Assembly: GCA_958403395.1 (NCBI GenBank)
Contig: CATXXF010000025.1
Location: 1 to 29,112, forward strand
Source: an uncultured Collinsella sp.
Lineage (GTDB): Bacteria; Actinomycetota; Coriobacteriia; Coriobacteriales; Coriobacteriaceae
Length of the DNA stretch: 29,112 nt
Reading direction: 5' to 3'
The notes beneath the pieces are model-generated. The model did no database searches. It was not told the origin of the DNA and saw only the letters and a list, made by a program, of their open reading frames with translations. This document shows positions 6,735-15,470 of this stretch, piece by piece. Each line of letters opens with the position of its first letter. Position 1 is the stretch's first letter. Both the position numbers and the translations under genes were made by a program.

Positions 6735-8510
6735 ATGGAGCAACTCATCGCCATCATCGAAAAGGGCCAGCCCTTTTTCAACGCGATCGCCCGCAACAAG
6801 TACCTCAAGGCGATCCGCGACGGCTTTATCTCCGTCATCCCCATCATCATCTTCTCGTCCATCTTCTGCCTGGTAGCCTCGGTCCCCAACATCTGGGGTT
6901 TCTACTGGCCCGATGACATCAACAACGCCCTGTGGAAGTGCTACAACTACTCCATGGGCATCCTGGCCATCGCCTGCGCCGCCACCACGGCCAAGCACTT
7001 CGCCGACGCTCAGAACCGCGATCTGCCCAAGAACAACCAGATCAACTTCATCTCGTGCATGTGCGCAGCCATCATCGGCTTCTTGCTCCTTTCGAGCGAC
7101 ACCATCGCCACGGACGCTGCCAGCGGTTTCAACACCACCTACCTTGGTTCCAAGGGCCTGCTGACCGCTTTCATCGCTGCGTTTGTGACCGGCATCATCT
7201 ACAAGTTCTTCATTAAGCGCAACATCACCGTCAAGATGCCCGAGCAGGTTCCGCCCAACATCTCGCAGACCTTTAAGGACATCATCCCCTTCTCCGTCTG
7301 CATCACCGTCTTTTGGGTTTTTGACATCGTCTTCCGCGCTGCTTTTGGCTTCTGCTTTGCCCAGGGTGTCATCCAGGTGTTCCAGCCCCTGTTCACCGCT
7401 GCCGATGGCTACATCGGCCTCGCTGTGATCTACGGCGCCATGAGCCTCTTCTGGTTCGTGGGCGTCCACGGCCCCTCGATCGTCGAGCCCGCCATCGCCG
7501 CCGCTCTCGTTGCCAACATGACCGACAACCTGGCTGCGTTCCAGGCCGGCCAGCACGCTTCCGCTGTCCTGACCCAGGGTGCCCAGTACTTCGTCGTCTG
7601 CATGGGCGGCACCGGCGCCACGCTCGTCCTGGTCTTTATGTTCTGCTTCCTGGCCAAGTCTCAGGAGATGCGCGCCGTTGGTAAGGCCGCTATCGTCCCC
7701 GTGTGCTTTGCCGTCAACGAGCCGCTGCTGTTCGCCGCACCCATCGTGCTCAATCCCGTCTTCTTTGTCCCGTTTGTCTTTGCCCCGATCGCCAACATCT
7801 GGATCCTCAAGATCTTTATCGACTTCTTGGGCATGAACGGCTTTATGTACACCCTGCCCTGGACCGTCCCCGGCCCCATCGGCACCATCATGGGCCTGGG
7901 CTTCCAGCCGCTCGCCTTTGTGATGCTCGCCCTTATCCTGGTCGTCGACTTCGTTCTGTACTATCCGTTCTTCCGTGCCTATGACGCCCAGAAGTGCGCC
8001 GAGGAGGCCGAGATCTCCCAGGAGGAGCTCGCCGCCAAGAACGCCGAGAAGGCCGCCAAGCTCAACGATGCCTTCCAGGGCAAGGCCGATGCCAAGAGCG
8101 TTGCCGCCGGCGCTGCTGCCGAGGCCGTGAAGTCCGACGCGCCCGCCGCTTCTGCAGCATCCGCTGCCGAGGCAACGACCGCCAGCGACCTTAACGGCAA
8201 GCGCGTACTCGTGCTCTGCCAGGGTGGCGGTACCTCGGGCCTGCTCGCCAACGCGCTGGCCAAGGCTGCCAAGGAGCGCGGCATCAATCTTGAAACCGCT
8301 GCCGAGGCATATGGCAACCACGTGGACATGCTCCCCGACTTTGACCTGGTCGTCCTGGCCCCGCAGGCTGCCAGCTACCTGGCCGACCTGCAAAAGGACT
8401 GCGAGCGCGTGGGCAACAAGTGCGTCGCCTGCCGCGGAAAGCAGTACATCGAGCTCTCCCAGAACGGCGACAAGTCTCTCGCCTTCGTGAGTGAACAGCT
8501 TTCGAAGTAA
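6735..8510 (+). CDS. lacE: PTS lactose-type EIICB permease (cassette 1, LacE-like)
   Basis: 591 residues: EIIC membrane domain (about 1-430, some 8-10 hydrophobic spans), an Ala/Glu/Lys-rich linker (about 435-485) and EIIB. The EIIB phosphorylation site is Cys495 in VLVLCQGGGTSG. EIIC marks include FWFVGVHGPSIVEPAIAA and CFAVNEPLLFAAPIV. The N-terminus (IEKGQPFF, NQINFIS) and EQVPPNISQTFKDI resemble canonical LacE more than the other three paralogues do. It imports and phosphorylates lactose or a similar beta-galactoside, using LacF as EIIA. TAGGAGC lies before the start. The 66-bp gap to the GH1 gene contains a hairpin. Confidence 0.9.
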   Translation: MEQLIAIIEKGQPFFNAIARNKYLKAIRDGFISVIPIIIFSSIFCLVASVPNIWGFYWPDDINNALWKCYNYSMGILAIACAATTAKHFADAQNRDLPKNNQINFISCMCAAIIGFLLLSSDTIATDAASGFNTTYLGSKGLLTAFIAAFVTGIIYKFFIKRNITVKMPEQVPPNISQTFKDIIPFSVCITVFWVFDIVFRAAFGFCFAQGVIQVFQPLFTAADGYIGLAVIYGAMSLFWFVGVHGPSIVEPAIAAALVANMTDNLAAFQAGQHASAVLTQGAQYFVVCMGGTGATLVLVFMFCFLAKSQEMRAVGKAAIVPVCFAVNEPLLFAAPIVLNPVFFVPFVFAPIANIWILKIFIDFLGMNGFMYTLPWTVPGPIGTIMGLGFQPLAFVMLALILVVDFVLYYPFFRAYDAQKCAEEAEISQEELAAKNAEKAAKLNDAFQGKADAKSVAAGAAAEAVKSDAPAASAASAAEATTASDLNGKRVLVLCQGGGTSGLLANALAKAAKERGINLETAAEAYGNHVDMLPDFDLVVLAPQAASYLADLQKDCERVGNKCVACRGKQYIELSQNGDKSLAFVSEQLSK

Positions 8511-8519
8511 GTAACGCCC

Positions 8520-8553
8520 AGGGCCAGCCGACCATCCACAGCCGGCTGGCCCT
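8520..8553 (+). other. Intercistronic hairpin between EIICB and GH1
   Basis: AGGGCCAGCCG and CGGCTGGCCCT pair perfectly over 11 bp, with no U-tract after them. It is likely an mRNA-processing or stability element, or a partial terminator tuning transporter:enzyme ratio. Equivalent hairpins occur in the other two cassettes. Confidence 0.6.
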
Positions 8554-8576
8554 TCGATCTAGACGATTGGATCATT

Positions 8577-10016
8577 ATGTCCGTTAACCCCGCTAGCGTC
8601 ACCAACCCGCCTGCGCAGTTTCCCGAGGACTTTGTCTTTGGCGGCGCCACCGCTGCCTACCAGGTAGAGGGCGAGACCCGCACTCACGGTAAGGGCAAGG
8701 TTGCCTGGGACGACTTCCTGGAGGCCCAGGGGCGCTTCTCCCCCGATCCCGCTTCGGACTTCTACAACCAGTACCCCGTCGATTTGGAGCTGTGCGAGGA
8801 GTTTGGCATCAACGGCATTCGCCTCTCTATCGCCTGGAGCCGCATCTTCCCCAACGGTACCGGCGAAATCAACCCCGAAGGTGTCCAGTTCTATCACGAT
8901 CTCTTCGCCGAATGCCACAAGCACCACGTTGAGCCGTTTGTCACGCTGCACCACTTCGATACGCCGCTTCCCCTCTTTGAGAAGGGCGACTTCCTCAACC
9001 GCGAGACCATCGATGCCTTTGTGGACTTTGCCACCTTCTGCTTTAAGGAGTACGCCGACCAGGTGACCTACTGGTTCACCTTTAACGAGATCTGGGCCGA
9101 CGCCTCCAACACCTACATCGAGGGCACCTTCCCCGGTGGCGTCAAGGCGCATCTGGCCGAAGCCTTCCAGTGCGAGCACAACATGATGCTCGCCCACGCC
9201 AAGGCAGTACTGGCCTTCCACAACGGTGGCTTTAAGGGCAAGATCGGCGTCATTCAGTCGCTGGAGTTTAAGTATCCGCTCAACGAGAACGACCCCGCCG
9301 ACATCAAGGCCGCCAACAACGAGCACGTGCTGCAAAACCAGTTTCTGCTCGACGCCACCTTCCGCGGCGACTATGCGCCCGACACCCTCGAGTGCGCCAA
9401 CCGCCTGGCTGCCGTCTCGGGCGGCACCATCGAGATCCTAGACGAGGATCTGGAAATCATGCGCGAGGCCGCGCTCTACAACGACTACCTGGGCGTTAAC
9501 AACTACCAGTGCCGCTTCTTGAAGGCTTACGACGGCGAGAACGACCTGCACCACAACGGTACGGGCGAGAAGGGCACTGGCCGCTGGCGCGTTAAGGGTA
9601 TTGGCGAGCATGTGAACAAGCCTGGCATCCCCACCACCGACTGGGACTGGATCATCTATCCCGAGGGCCTGTTCGATCTGCTCGTCTACATTAAGCAGCG
9701 CTACCCCAACTACAAGCAGATTTTCATCACCGAGAACGGCATGGGCTACAAGGATCCCTACAAGGACGGTTTTGTGGACGACCAGCCGCGCATCGACTAT
9801 ATCGAGCAGCACCTGCGCTGGTTGCTCAAGGCCATGGAGGTGGGCGTCAACGTGGGCGGCTACTTCCTGTGGAGCCTGCAGGATCAGTTCTCCTGGACCA
9901 ATGGCTACAACAAGCGTTACGGCTTCTTCTACGTTGACTTTGAAACCCAGAAGCGCACGCCCAAGGCAAGCGCATACTGGTATAAGCACGTGGCGCAGAC
10001 CCGTCGTCTGGACTAG
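8577..10016 (+). CDS. lacG: 6-phospho-beta-galactosidase (GH1, cassette 1)
   Basis: 479 residues, a full-length GH1 (beta/alpha)8 barrel. Acid/base Glu171 lies in WFTFNE and nucleophile Glu386 in FITENG. The phosphate-binding triad of 6-phospho-glycosidases is visible as Ser439, Lys446 and Tyr448 in FSWTNGYNKRYG. Trp440 next to the Ser is the residue known in LacG to favour galacto- over gluco-substrates. It hydrolyses lactose-6'-phosphate-type products of the upstream permease to galactose-6-phosphate and a free sugar, feeding LacAB. The ribosome-binding site is weak (GGATC), so translation may depend on coupling or on the preceding hairpin. Confidence 0.9.
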   Translation: MSVNPASVTNPPAQFPEDFVFGGATAAYQVEGETRTHGKGKVAWDDFLEAQGRFSPDPASDFYNQYPVDLELCEEFGINGIRLSIAWSRIFPNGTGEINPEGVQFYHDLFAECHKHHVEPFVTLHHFDTPLPLFEKGDFLNRETIDAFVDFATFCFKEYADQVTYWFTFNEIWADASNTYIEGTFPGGVKAHLAEAFQCEHNMMLAHAKAVLAFHNGGFKGKIGVIQSLEFKYPLNENDPADIKAANNEHVLQNQFLLDATFRGDYAPDTLECANRLAAVSGGTIEILDEDLEIMREAALYNDYLGVNNYQCRFLKAYDGENDLHHNGTGEKGTGRWRVKGIGEHVNKPGIPTTDWDWIIYPEGLFDLLVYIKQRYPNYKQIFITENGMGYKDPYKDGFVDDQPRIDYIEQHLRWLLKAMEVGVNVGGYFLWSLQDQFSWTNGYNKRYGFFYVDFETQKRTPKASAYWYKHVAQTRRLD

Positions 10017-10076
10017 CGGCTTTCAACTAGCGGTTGGCGGAATTGCCCCGCTCACATAACCTGTCCCCATTTCTCA

Positions 10077-10125
10077 GCCGGGGGCGGCACGTCACACGGC
10101 GCGCCGCCCCCGGTCTTTTGTTTTT
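10077..10125 (+). terminator. Terminator after lacG
   Basis: CCGGGGGCGGC and GCCGCCCCCGG pair perfectly, followed by TCTTTTGTTTTTG. It is a strong intrinsic terminator for cassette 1. Confidence 0.85.
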
Positions 10126-10141
10126 GTTCGGCCTGGGGGCC

Positions 10142-10287
10142 GTTTGTCTCGATCTGTAACATCTAGCCGAGTTTTTTGGTCCTAGCTGTTACAGATTGAG
10201 ACGAACAGGATTGCTCTTTCCGAAGAATCTAAATCTGTAACACGTAGCCCGCTTTTGACCGTCTACCTGTTACAAATCGAGACAAAC
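10142..10287. repeat. Palindrome array A (2 units)
   Basis: Unit A1 is at 10142-10206 and A2 at 10227-10287. Each has arms around TCTCGATCTGTAACA / TGTTACAGATTGAGA and a roughly 25-nt centre. A1 has loop class I (CTAGCCGAGTTTTTTGG), A2 class II (CCGCTTTTGACCG). The array fills the space between convergent lacG and lacI2. The inner CTAG or GTAG..CTAC blocks extend the stem. Confidence 0.85.
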
Positions 10288-10297
10288 GGAGTAGGAC

Positions 10298-11335
10298 CTA
10301 ACCCCGTATGTCCCTAACAGTCGAGCGTTCGACCAGCGTACTCGGCACATGAATCGCCTCGATAGACGAGCTCTCTCCAATCGCCGCCTCAAACGCAAGC
10401 TTACCGACACCGCGCAAATCAAATCGCAGCGTCGTCAGCCGATTGTGAGGAACAAGTCCCTCGAGTGCGTCGTCGATACCAACCACGCTCACGTCGTCGG
10501 GCACGGACAGGCCCGCGTTCTCGAGCGCGGCGATAACGCCCAGCGCCATCTGGTCATTTGCCGCAAGCACGGCAGTCGGCGCCTGCGACCCGCCGGCAAG
10601 CACCTCGGCCGCAATCCGCTCGCCCATGGCGTACCCACTGTCCGCACTCCAATCGCCACGCAGCATCGGAGCGGCATCGACATGAGCACGACCCAGCGTA
10701 TCGCGCCAACCGGCCTCACGAAAACGCGAGGAAATCGAGTTTTCCGGACCCGCCACAAACCGCATATTCGAGTGACCATGTTCCAGCAGATAATTGGTCA
10801 ACAGCTCGCACGAACCATACTGGTCGGAGTCGATCGTCGTGCAGCGCGGATGCGCATACATGGACAGGATGACCGTTCGCACTCCCGGCTGGGGAACAAA
10901 CTCCTCAAAATCGGGAGCCATGCGGTTCATGTTGAGAATCATGCCGTCGACGGGTCGCTCGACCATGCGGCGCGAGGCATCGGCAAGTGTATAGGGCTTG
11001 TCGCCGCCCATCTCGATCATAGTGACGGCAAAATCGTGCTCGCGCGCCGCTTGCATGATACCCTCGAGCGTCGCCAGGTTACCGACACGTGTGATGTTGT
11101 ACATGCACAGGCCAATAGAACGATACGACCCGCCGCGCAACGCCGCTCCAGCAAAATTGGGACGAAAGCCCAGCTCTTCCATGGCGGCCAGCACACGCTT
11201 GCGCGTCTTTTCCGTCACGTTGGGCATACCGTTGACCACGCGAGACACAGTCTGGCGGCTCACGCCAGCGAGCGCCGCAACCTCTGCCGCGCTCGCCGAA
11301 TGACCATTCCTTGTCTGCTGAGCCATGCCTTCCAC
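10298..11335 (-). CDS. LacI-family transcriptional regulator 2
   Basis: About 345 residues: LacI HTH (AAEVAALAGVSRQTVSR), hinge (PNFAGAALRGGSYRS) and a sugar-binding domain. Specificity residues before TVSR are Arg-Gln. The frame is open to an ATG at 11383 and there is an ATG at 11326. I choose GTG at 11335 because GCAGG lies 5 bp upstream of it, while the 11383 ATG has no ribosome-binding site and overlaps an operator. It is divergent from the second GH1-PTS pair and should bind the sites at 11518-11557 and 11386-11405. It is convergent with lacG across palindrome array A. Confidence 0.88.
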   Translation of the reverse strand: MEGMAQQTRNGHSASAAEVAALAGVSRQTVSRVVNGMPNVTEKTRKRVLAAMEELGFRPNFAGAALRGGSYRSIGLCMYNITRVGNLATLEGIMQAAREHDFAVTMIEMGGDKPYTLADASRRMVERPVDGMILNMNRMAPDFEEFVPQPGVRTVILSMYAHPRCTTIDSDQYGSCELLTNYLLEHGHSNMRFVAGPENSISSRFREAGWRDTLGRAHVDAAPMLRGDWSADSGYAMGERIAAEVLAGGSQAPTAVLAANDQMALGVIAALENAGLSVPDDVSVVGIDDALEGLVPHNRLTTLRFDLRGVGKLAFEAAIGESSSIEAIHVPSTLVERSTVRDIRG

Positions 11336-11385
11336 GCTAACCTGCTTCCCAACTATTCCCCGCGCCCATGGCGCATCGTACATAC

Positions 11386-11405
11386 ATCGATAACGTGCTC
11401 ATGAT
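11386..11405. promoter_or_regulatory. Auxiliary operator overlapping lacI2 5' region
   Basis: ATCGATAACGTGCTCATGAT keeps the ACGT-GCT-CAT half (triplet AGC) seen in the two main cassette 2 operators, with a degenerate other half. It lies about 132 bp centre-to-centre from O1, which would allow looping or autorepression. Confidence 0.4.
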
Positions 11406-11456
11406 ACCCGAGCCATATACCACAACATGAAAACTTCTGTCAATCAAAACCGCTTA

Positions 11457-11480
11457 CCGAACAAATACAACCGTTCGCGG
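11457..11480. promoter_or_regulatory. GAACA / CCGTTCGCGG motifs of cassette 2
   Basis: CGAACAAATACAACCGTTC (11457-11475) runs into CCGTTCGCGG (11471-11480). These resemble the shared motifs before lacA and lacF. A further ACAATATCGAACA lies at 11641-11653, just before the GH1 start. Confidence 0.4.
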
Positions 11481-11517
11481 CTGTTTGAAGTTGTTTTGTT
11501 TCTATACATCCCAGCCG

Positions 11518-11557
11518 GATGTTAACGTGCTCATTGTCAAATGTTCACGTGCTCATT
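11518..11557. promoter_or_regulatory. Tandem LacI-type operators of cassette 2
   Basis: O1 (11518-11535) has core ATGTTAACGTGCTCATT and O2 (11540-11557) has core AATGTTCACGTGCTCATT. Centres are 22 bp apart, about two helical turns. Each combines a TTA/TTC half with an AGC half. They sit between the divergent lacI2 and GH1 genes. Confidence 0.6.
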
Positions 11558-11670
11558 TTGGTTCTAATCATTTTAAGATAGTGTTTATCGGGCTTTTTCA
11601 CCGCTGAACGCTAACCAGGGAGCCTCCTGAGCGCAAACGCACAATATCGAACAGCGAGACGAGAGGGTGT

Positions 11671-13119
11671 ATGCATATGTCTTTGCTAAACCGCGTACAG
11701 CAGCTGCCGAAGGGCTTTGTTTGGGGCGCCGCAACCGCCGCGTACCAAACGGAAGGTTCCACGAAGGTGGCAGGCAAGGGTAAGACCATGTGGGACGATT
11801 ACCTTGTCGCCCAGGGTCGCTTTTTGCCCGACCCGGCCAGTGATTTCTACAACCGCTACGAGGAGGATATCCGCCTTTCTGCCGAGCATGGACTCAACGC
11901 CATCCGTGTGTCCATCGCCTGGACCCGCATCTTCCCCAACGGCGACGATGCCGAGCCCCTCGCCGAGGGCGTTAAGCACTACCACGAGCTGTTCGCCTGC
12001 TGCAAAAAGTATGGCGTCGAGCCCTATGTGTCCCTGCATCACTTTGACTCCCCCGCCGCCCTGTTCAACCAGGGCGACTGGCTCAACCGCAAGACCGTCG
12101 ACGCCTATGTGCGCTATGCCGAGTTCTGCTTCCGCGAGTTCCGCGAGGTCAAGAATTGGTTCACCATCAACGAGCTCATCAGCCTCTCGCACTCCCAATA
12201 CATCCAAGGCAACTTCCCGCCCAACCATCACTTTGATGTGACGAGCGGCATCCAGAGCCAGCACAACGAGCTCGTTGCCCACGCCCGCGCCGTCAACCTG
12301 TATAAGGATCTTGACGAGACCGAGCACCTGGGCGGACGCATTGGCATGGTCAACGTCCTGACGCCGGCATATCCTGCCACAGACTCGCCCGCCGACCAGC
12401 ACGCCGCCGACCTGTACAACGCCTTCTACACCGACTTCATCATGGACGGCGCCTTCCTGGGTCACTACTCCGCGCGCACCCTCTCACTCATCAACGAGAT
12501 TCTGCGTGCCAACAACGCCACGCTTACGGTTGAGGACAGCGACATGGAAGAGCTCGCCAAGGCGGCGCCCCGCAACGATATGTTCGGCCTCAACTACTAT
12601 CAGTCGGCGTTTATCGCCGCCTACGATGGCGAGTCCACCAACAGCTTTAACGGCACCGGAGACAAGGGCACCTCGTGCTTTAAGTTTAAGGGCGTCGGGC
12701 AGCAGGTCGATATGCCGGGTATCCCCACCACCGACTGGGATTGGCTCATCTACCCGCAAGGCCTCTACGACACGCTCAAGCACATCAGCGCCACCTATCC
12801 CAACCTCCCCGTCATCTATATCACCGAAAACGGCCTGGGCCACAAGGACCCCGAGCCCGACGCAAACGGCATCGTCGCCGATCCCGAGCGCATCGACTTT
12901 GTCGACCAGCACATGGAGAAGGTGCTCCGGGCGCGCGCCGAGGGCGTCGACGTCCAGGGCTACTTTATCTGGAGCCTGCAGGACCAGTTCTCGTGGGCCA
13001 ACGGCTATAACAAGCGCTACGGCCTGTTCTACATCGACTTCGACACGCAAAAACGCTACATCAAGCAGTCGGCACTCTGGTACAAGGAGCTCGCCGACAC
13101 TATGGCGGACGCGCAGTAG
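11671..13119 (+). CDS. 6-phospho-beta-galactosidase (GH1, cassette 2)
   Basis: 482 residues, full-length GH1. Acid/base Glu168 lies in WFTINEL (Ile where the other two have Phe) and nucleophile Glu386 in YITENG. The phosphate-site residues Ser441, Lys448, Tyr450 and the galacto-type Trp442 are all kept. It is the most diverged of the three GH1 proteins here, so a different beta-galactoside-6-phosphate is likely. It is first in its operon, the reverse of cassettes 1 and 3. The start may be the ATG at 11671 or at 11677; GAGAGGG precedes both. Confidence 0.88.
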   Translation: MHMSLLNRVQQLPKGFVWGAATAAYQTEGSTKVAGKGKTMWDDYLVAQGRFLPDPASDFYNRYEEDIRLSAEHGLNAIRVSIAWTRIFPNGDDAEPLAEGVKHYHELFACCKKYGVEPYVSLHHFDSPAALFNQGDWLNRKTVDAYVRYAEFCFREFREVKNWFTINELISLSHSQYIQGNFPPNHHFDVTSGIQSQHNELVAHARAVNLYKDLDETEHLGGRIGMVNVLTPAYPATDSPADQHAADLYNAFYTDFIMDGAFLGHYSARTLSLINEILRANNATLTVEDSDMEELAKAAPRNDMFGLNYYQSAFIAAYDGESTNSFNGTGDKGTSCFKFKGVGQQVDMPGIPTTDWDWLIYPQGLYDTLKHISATYPNLPVIYITENGLGHKDPEPDANGIVADPERIDFVDQHMEKVLRARAEGVDVQGYFIWSLQDQFSWANGYNKRYGLFYIDFDTQKRYIKQSALWYKELADTMADAQ

Positions 13120-13140
13120 CGCATCGCCTCGCTTTCCCCC

Positions 13141-13187
13141 GAGAGGGGAGCGGCCCTATGCGATACAAACCCAGCCGCTCCCCTCTC
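13141..13187 (+). other. Intercistronic hairpin between GH1 and EIICB
   Basis: GAGAGGGGAGCGG and CCGCTCCCCTCTC pair perfectly over 13 bp with a 21-nt loop and no U-run after. It lies 22 bp past the GH1 stop and may end part of the transcripts or protect the upstream message. Confidence 0.6.
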
Positions 13188-13295
13188 TCCCCCTGGGACC
13201 GACCCCGCCTGCACCCGGGCTTTTAGCAAGCGGGAGACCATATAGGTTTTCAACGTCCATGCCATTAAGATTTCATGCAAAGAGGAGCGTGAACT

Positions 13296-15056
13296 ATGGA
13301 ATCGATCGTTAAGTTCTTGGAGAAAGGTCAGCCGTACTTCGACAAGGTCTCTAAGAACATCTACCTTCAGGCCATTAAAGACGGCTTTTTGGCAGCAATG
13401 CCCATCATCCTGTCTTCTTCTGTCTTCCTGCTTATTTCGACCCTGCCGGGCGTTGTCGCCACGGTCGGCGGCTTTACGCTGCCCGACTGGTGGAACGTCG
13501 ACGTCGTGAACTTCTGCAACAAGGTTTACAACTTCACGATGGGCGTCGTGGGCATCATGGTCGCCGGCACCACCGCAAGCGCGCTGACCGGCTCCAAGAA
13601 CCGCCGCATGCCTGCCGGCAAGGCCATCAACGCCACGAGCACCATGGTCGCCGCCATGTGCGCTATGCTCATCTTGGCCGTTACCCAGACGAGTGCCAAG
13701 ATCGACGGCGCCGATGTCTCGGTGTTCTTTACCGACAACATGGGCACCAAGGGCCTACTGAGCTCCTTTGTCGCCGCATTTGCCACGGTCAACATCTATG
13801 CCTTCTGCATTAAGCGAGACATCACCATCAAGCTGCCCAAAGAAGTCCCCGGCGCCATCGCCCAGAACTTCCGCGACATCTTCGCCTTCAGCTTCTCCAT
13901 CCTGTTTGTCGCCGTCATCGACGTTATCTGCCGCACCTGCTTGGCCGTCCCGTTTGCCAACGTCATCTCCACGCTGGTGAGCCCGCTGTTCGCCGCTGCC
14001 GATTCCTACGCCGGCCTCGCCCTCATCTGGTTCATGATCCCGCTGTTCTGGTTCATGGGCATCCACGGCCCCTCGGTCGTTAAGCCTGCCCTCAACGCCG
14101 CGCTGTTTGGCAACATCACCACCAACCTCGCCACGCTGCAGGCCGGCGGTCACCCCGCCCTCGCCCTGACCGAGAACTTCGGTAACTACATCGGCGAACT
14201 CGGCGGCACCGGCGCCACGTTCATTGTCCCGATCATCTTCCTGCTCTTTATGCGCTCCAAGCAGCTCAAGGCCGTCGGCAAAGCCTCTGTCGTACCCGTG
14301 ATGTTCGCCGTCAACGAACCGCTGCTGTTCGCCGCGCCCATCATCCTCAACCCGTACTTCCTGATCCCGTTCCTGTTTGCCCCCGTGGCCAACGTCCTCA
14401 TTGGTAAGTTCTTCATCGACTTTTTGGGCATGAACGGCTTTATCTATGCCATGCCGTGGGCACTCCCCGGACCGATCGGCACCTTCATCGACACCAACTT
14501 CCAGCCGATCTCTCTGGTCCTGGTTGTCGTCCTGCTGGTCGTTGACTTCTTAATCTACTACCCGTTCTGCAAGGCCTACGACAACGTCCTGTGCAAGCAG
14601 GAGGCCGAGACCCTGGCCGAAGAAGAGGCCGAGGAGACCAAGGCCGTCAAGACCGCTGCCGCCCCCGCCGTTGAGGCTCCTGTTGTCGAGACCGCTTCTG
14701 CCACTGAGGCCTCCGCAGCTCCGTCCGCCCTTAAGGGCAAGGATCTGAGGGTTCTGGTTCTGTGCGCTGGCGCCGGCACCTCTGCACTGCTCGCCAACGC
14801 GCTTAAGGAAGGCGCCGACGAGCTGGGCATCGACATTACCGCCAACGCCGGTGCCTACGGCAGCCACTACGCCATCATGGACCAGTACAACGTCATCGTC
14901 CTGGCTCCGCAGGTTCGCACCTATTACAACGAGATGAAGGCCGACACCGACCGCCTGGGCATCACGCTGCTGTCGCCCAAGGGCAAACAGTACATCGACC
15001 TCACTAAGGATCCCAAGGGTGCCGTCGCCTGGATCGAGGAAAACCTCGAGGCATAA
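13296..15056 (+). CDS. PTS lactose/cellobiose-family EIICB permease (cassette 2)
   Basis: 586 residues: EIIC (about 1-430) with FWFMGIHGPSVVKPALNA and MFAVNEPLLFAAPII, an Ala/Glu/Val-rich linker, and EIIB with phospho-Cys490 in VLVLCAGAGTSALLANAL. The LPKEVPGAIAQNFRDI loop and N-terminus (FLEKGQPYF) group it with the cassette 3 and minus-strand paralogues rather than with the LacE-like one. It carries no EIIA; LacF is the likely donor. AGAGGAG lies 8 bp before the ATG. It ends at a bidirectional terminator shared with convergent lacI3. Confidence 0.88.
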   Translation: MESIVKFLEKGQPYFDKVSKNIYLQAIKDGFLAAMPIILSSSVFLLISTLPGVVATVGGFTLPDWWNVDVVNFCNKVYNFTMGVVGIMVAGTTASALTGSKNRRMPAGKAINATSTMVAAMCAMLILAVTQTSAKIDGADVSVFFTDNMGTKGLLSSFVAAFATVNIYAFCIKRDITIKLPKEVPGAIAQNFRDIFAFSFSILFVAVIDVICRTCLAVPFANVISTLVSPLFAAADSYAGLALIWFMIPLFWFMGIHGPSVVKPALNAALFGNITTNLATLQAGGHPALALTENFGNYIGELGGTGATFIVPIIFLLFMRSKQLKAVGKASVVPVMFAVNEPLLFAAPIILNPYFLIPFLFAPVANVLIGKFFIDFLGMNGFIYAMPWALPGPIGTFIDTNFQPISLVLVVVLLVVDFLIYYPFCKAYDNVLCKQEAETLAEEEAEETKAVKTAAAPAVEAPVVETASATEASAAPSALKGKDLRVLVLCAGAGTSALLANALKEGADELGIDITANAGAYGSHYAIMDQYNVIVLAPQVRTYYNEMKADTDRLGITLLSPKGKQYIDLTKDPKGAVAWIEENLEA

Positions 15057-15083
15057 AACGCTGACGCCACCTGCCGCTCGCAG

Positions 15084-15131
15084 AAAAAAAAATGGCCCGT
15101 GCATCGATGCGTGATGCGCGGGCCATTTTGT
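15084..15131. terminator. Bidirectional terminator after cassette 2
   Basis: A long stem (AATGGCCCGTGCATC with GATGCGCGGGCCATT, one mismatch) is flanked by an A-run and a T-run, so it works in both directions. It serves the EIICB gene on the plus strand. Confidence 0.8.
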
Positions 15132-15152
15132 TTAGACCGCACCCGTCCTCCT

Positions 15153-15456
15153 GTTCATCTTAATCTGTAACATCTAGCCGAGTTTTTGGGTCCCAGCTGT
15201 TACAGATCGAGGTGAACGCACAGGCCAAGCCAAAAATCTCAATCTGTAACATGTAGACCGCTTTTGACCGCTTAGATGTTACAGATCGAGACAAACAGAT
15301 GGGTCAATCCAATCAATCTAGATCTGTAACACCTGGCTGGTCATTTCACTCCTAACTGTTACAGATCGAGACAAAGATGATGGCTGGGTAGACAAAATCT
15401 CAATCTATAACACCTAGTCGAGTTTTCGGGTCCCACCTGTTACAGATTTAGACGAG
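15153..15456. repeat. Palindrome array B (4 units)
   Basis: Units are at 15153-15217 (loop class I), 15236-15296 (II), 15315-15375 (III, GGTCATTTCACTCC) and 15395-15456 (I). Spacers are about 18-19 bp of unrelated sequence. Unit B1 shows GTTCA/TGAAC outer pairing where others have GTTTG/CAAAC, a paired change consistent with selection on the palindrome. It lies between convergent EIICB and lacI3. Confidence 0.85.
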
Positions 15457-15470
15457 CAGGCCGAGCACGT

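Noticed and set aside
6666..8393. 575-codon open frame on the minus strand
   Set aside because: It is antisense to the LacE-like EIICB gene and has no recognisable domain or ribosome-binding site.
15153..15456. Possible CRISPR array at the four-unit palindrome cluster
   Set aside because: Units are full palindromes of about 60 bp with variable centres and short 18-19 bp spacers; copies also occur in pairs elsewhere and no cas gene is present.
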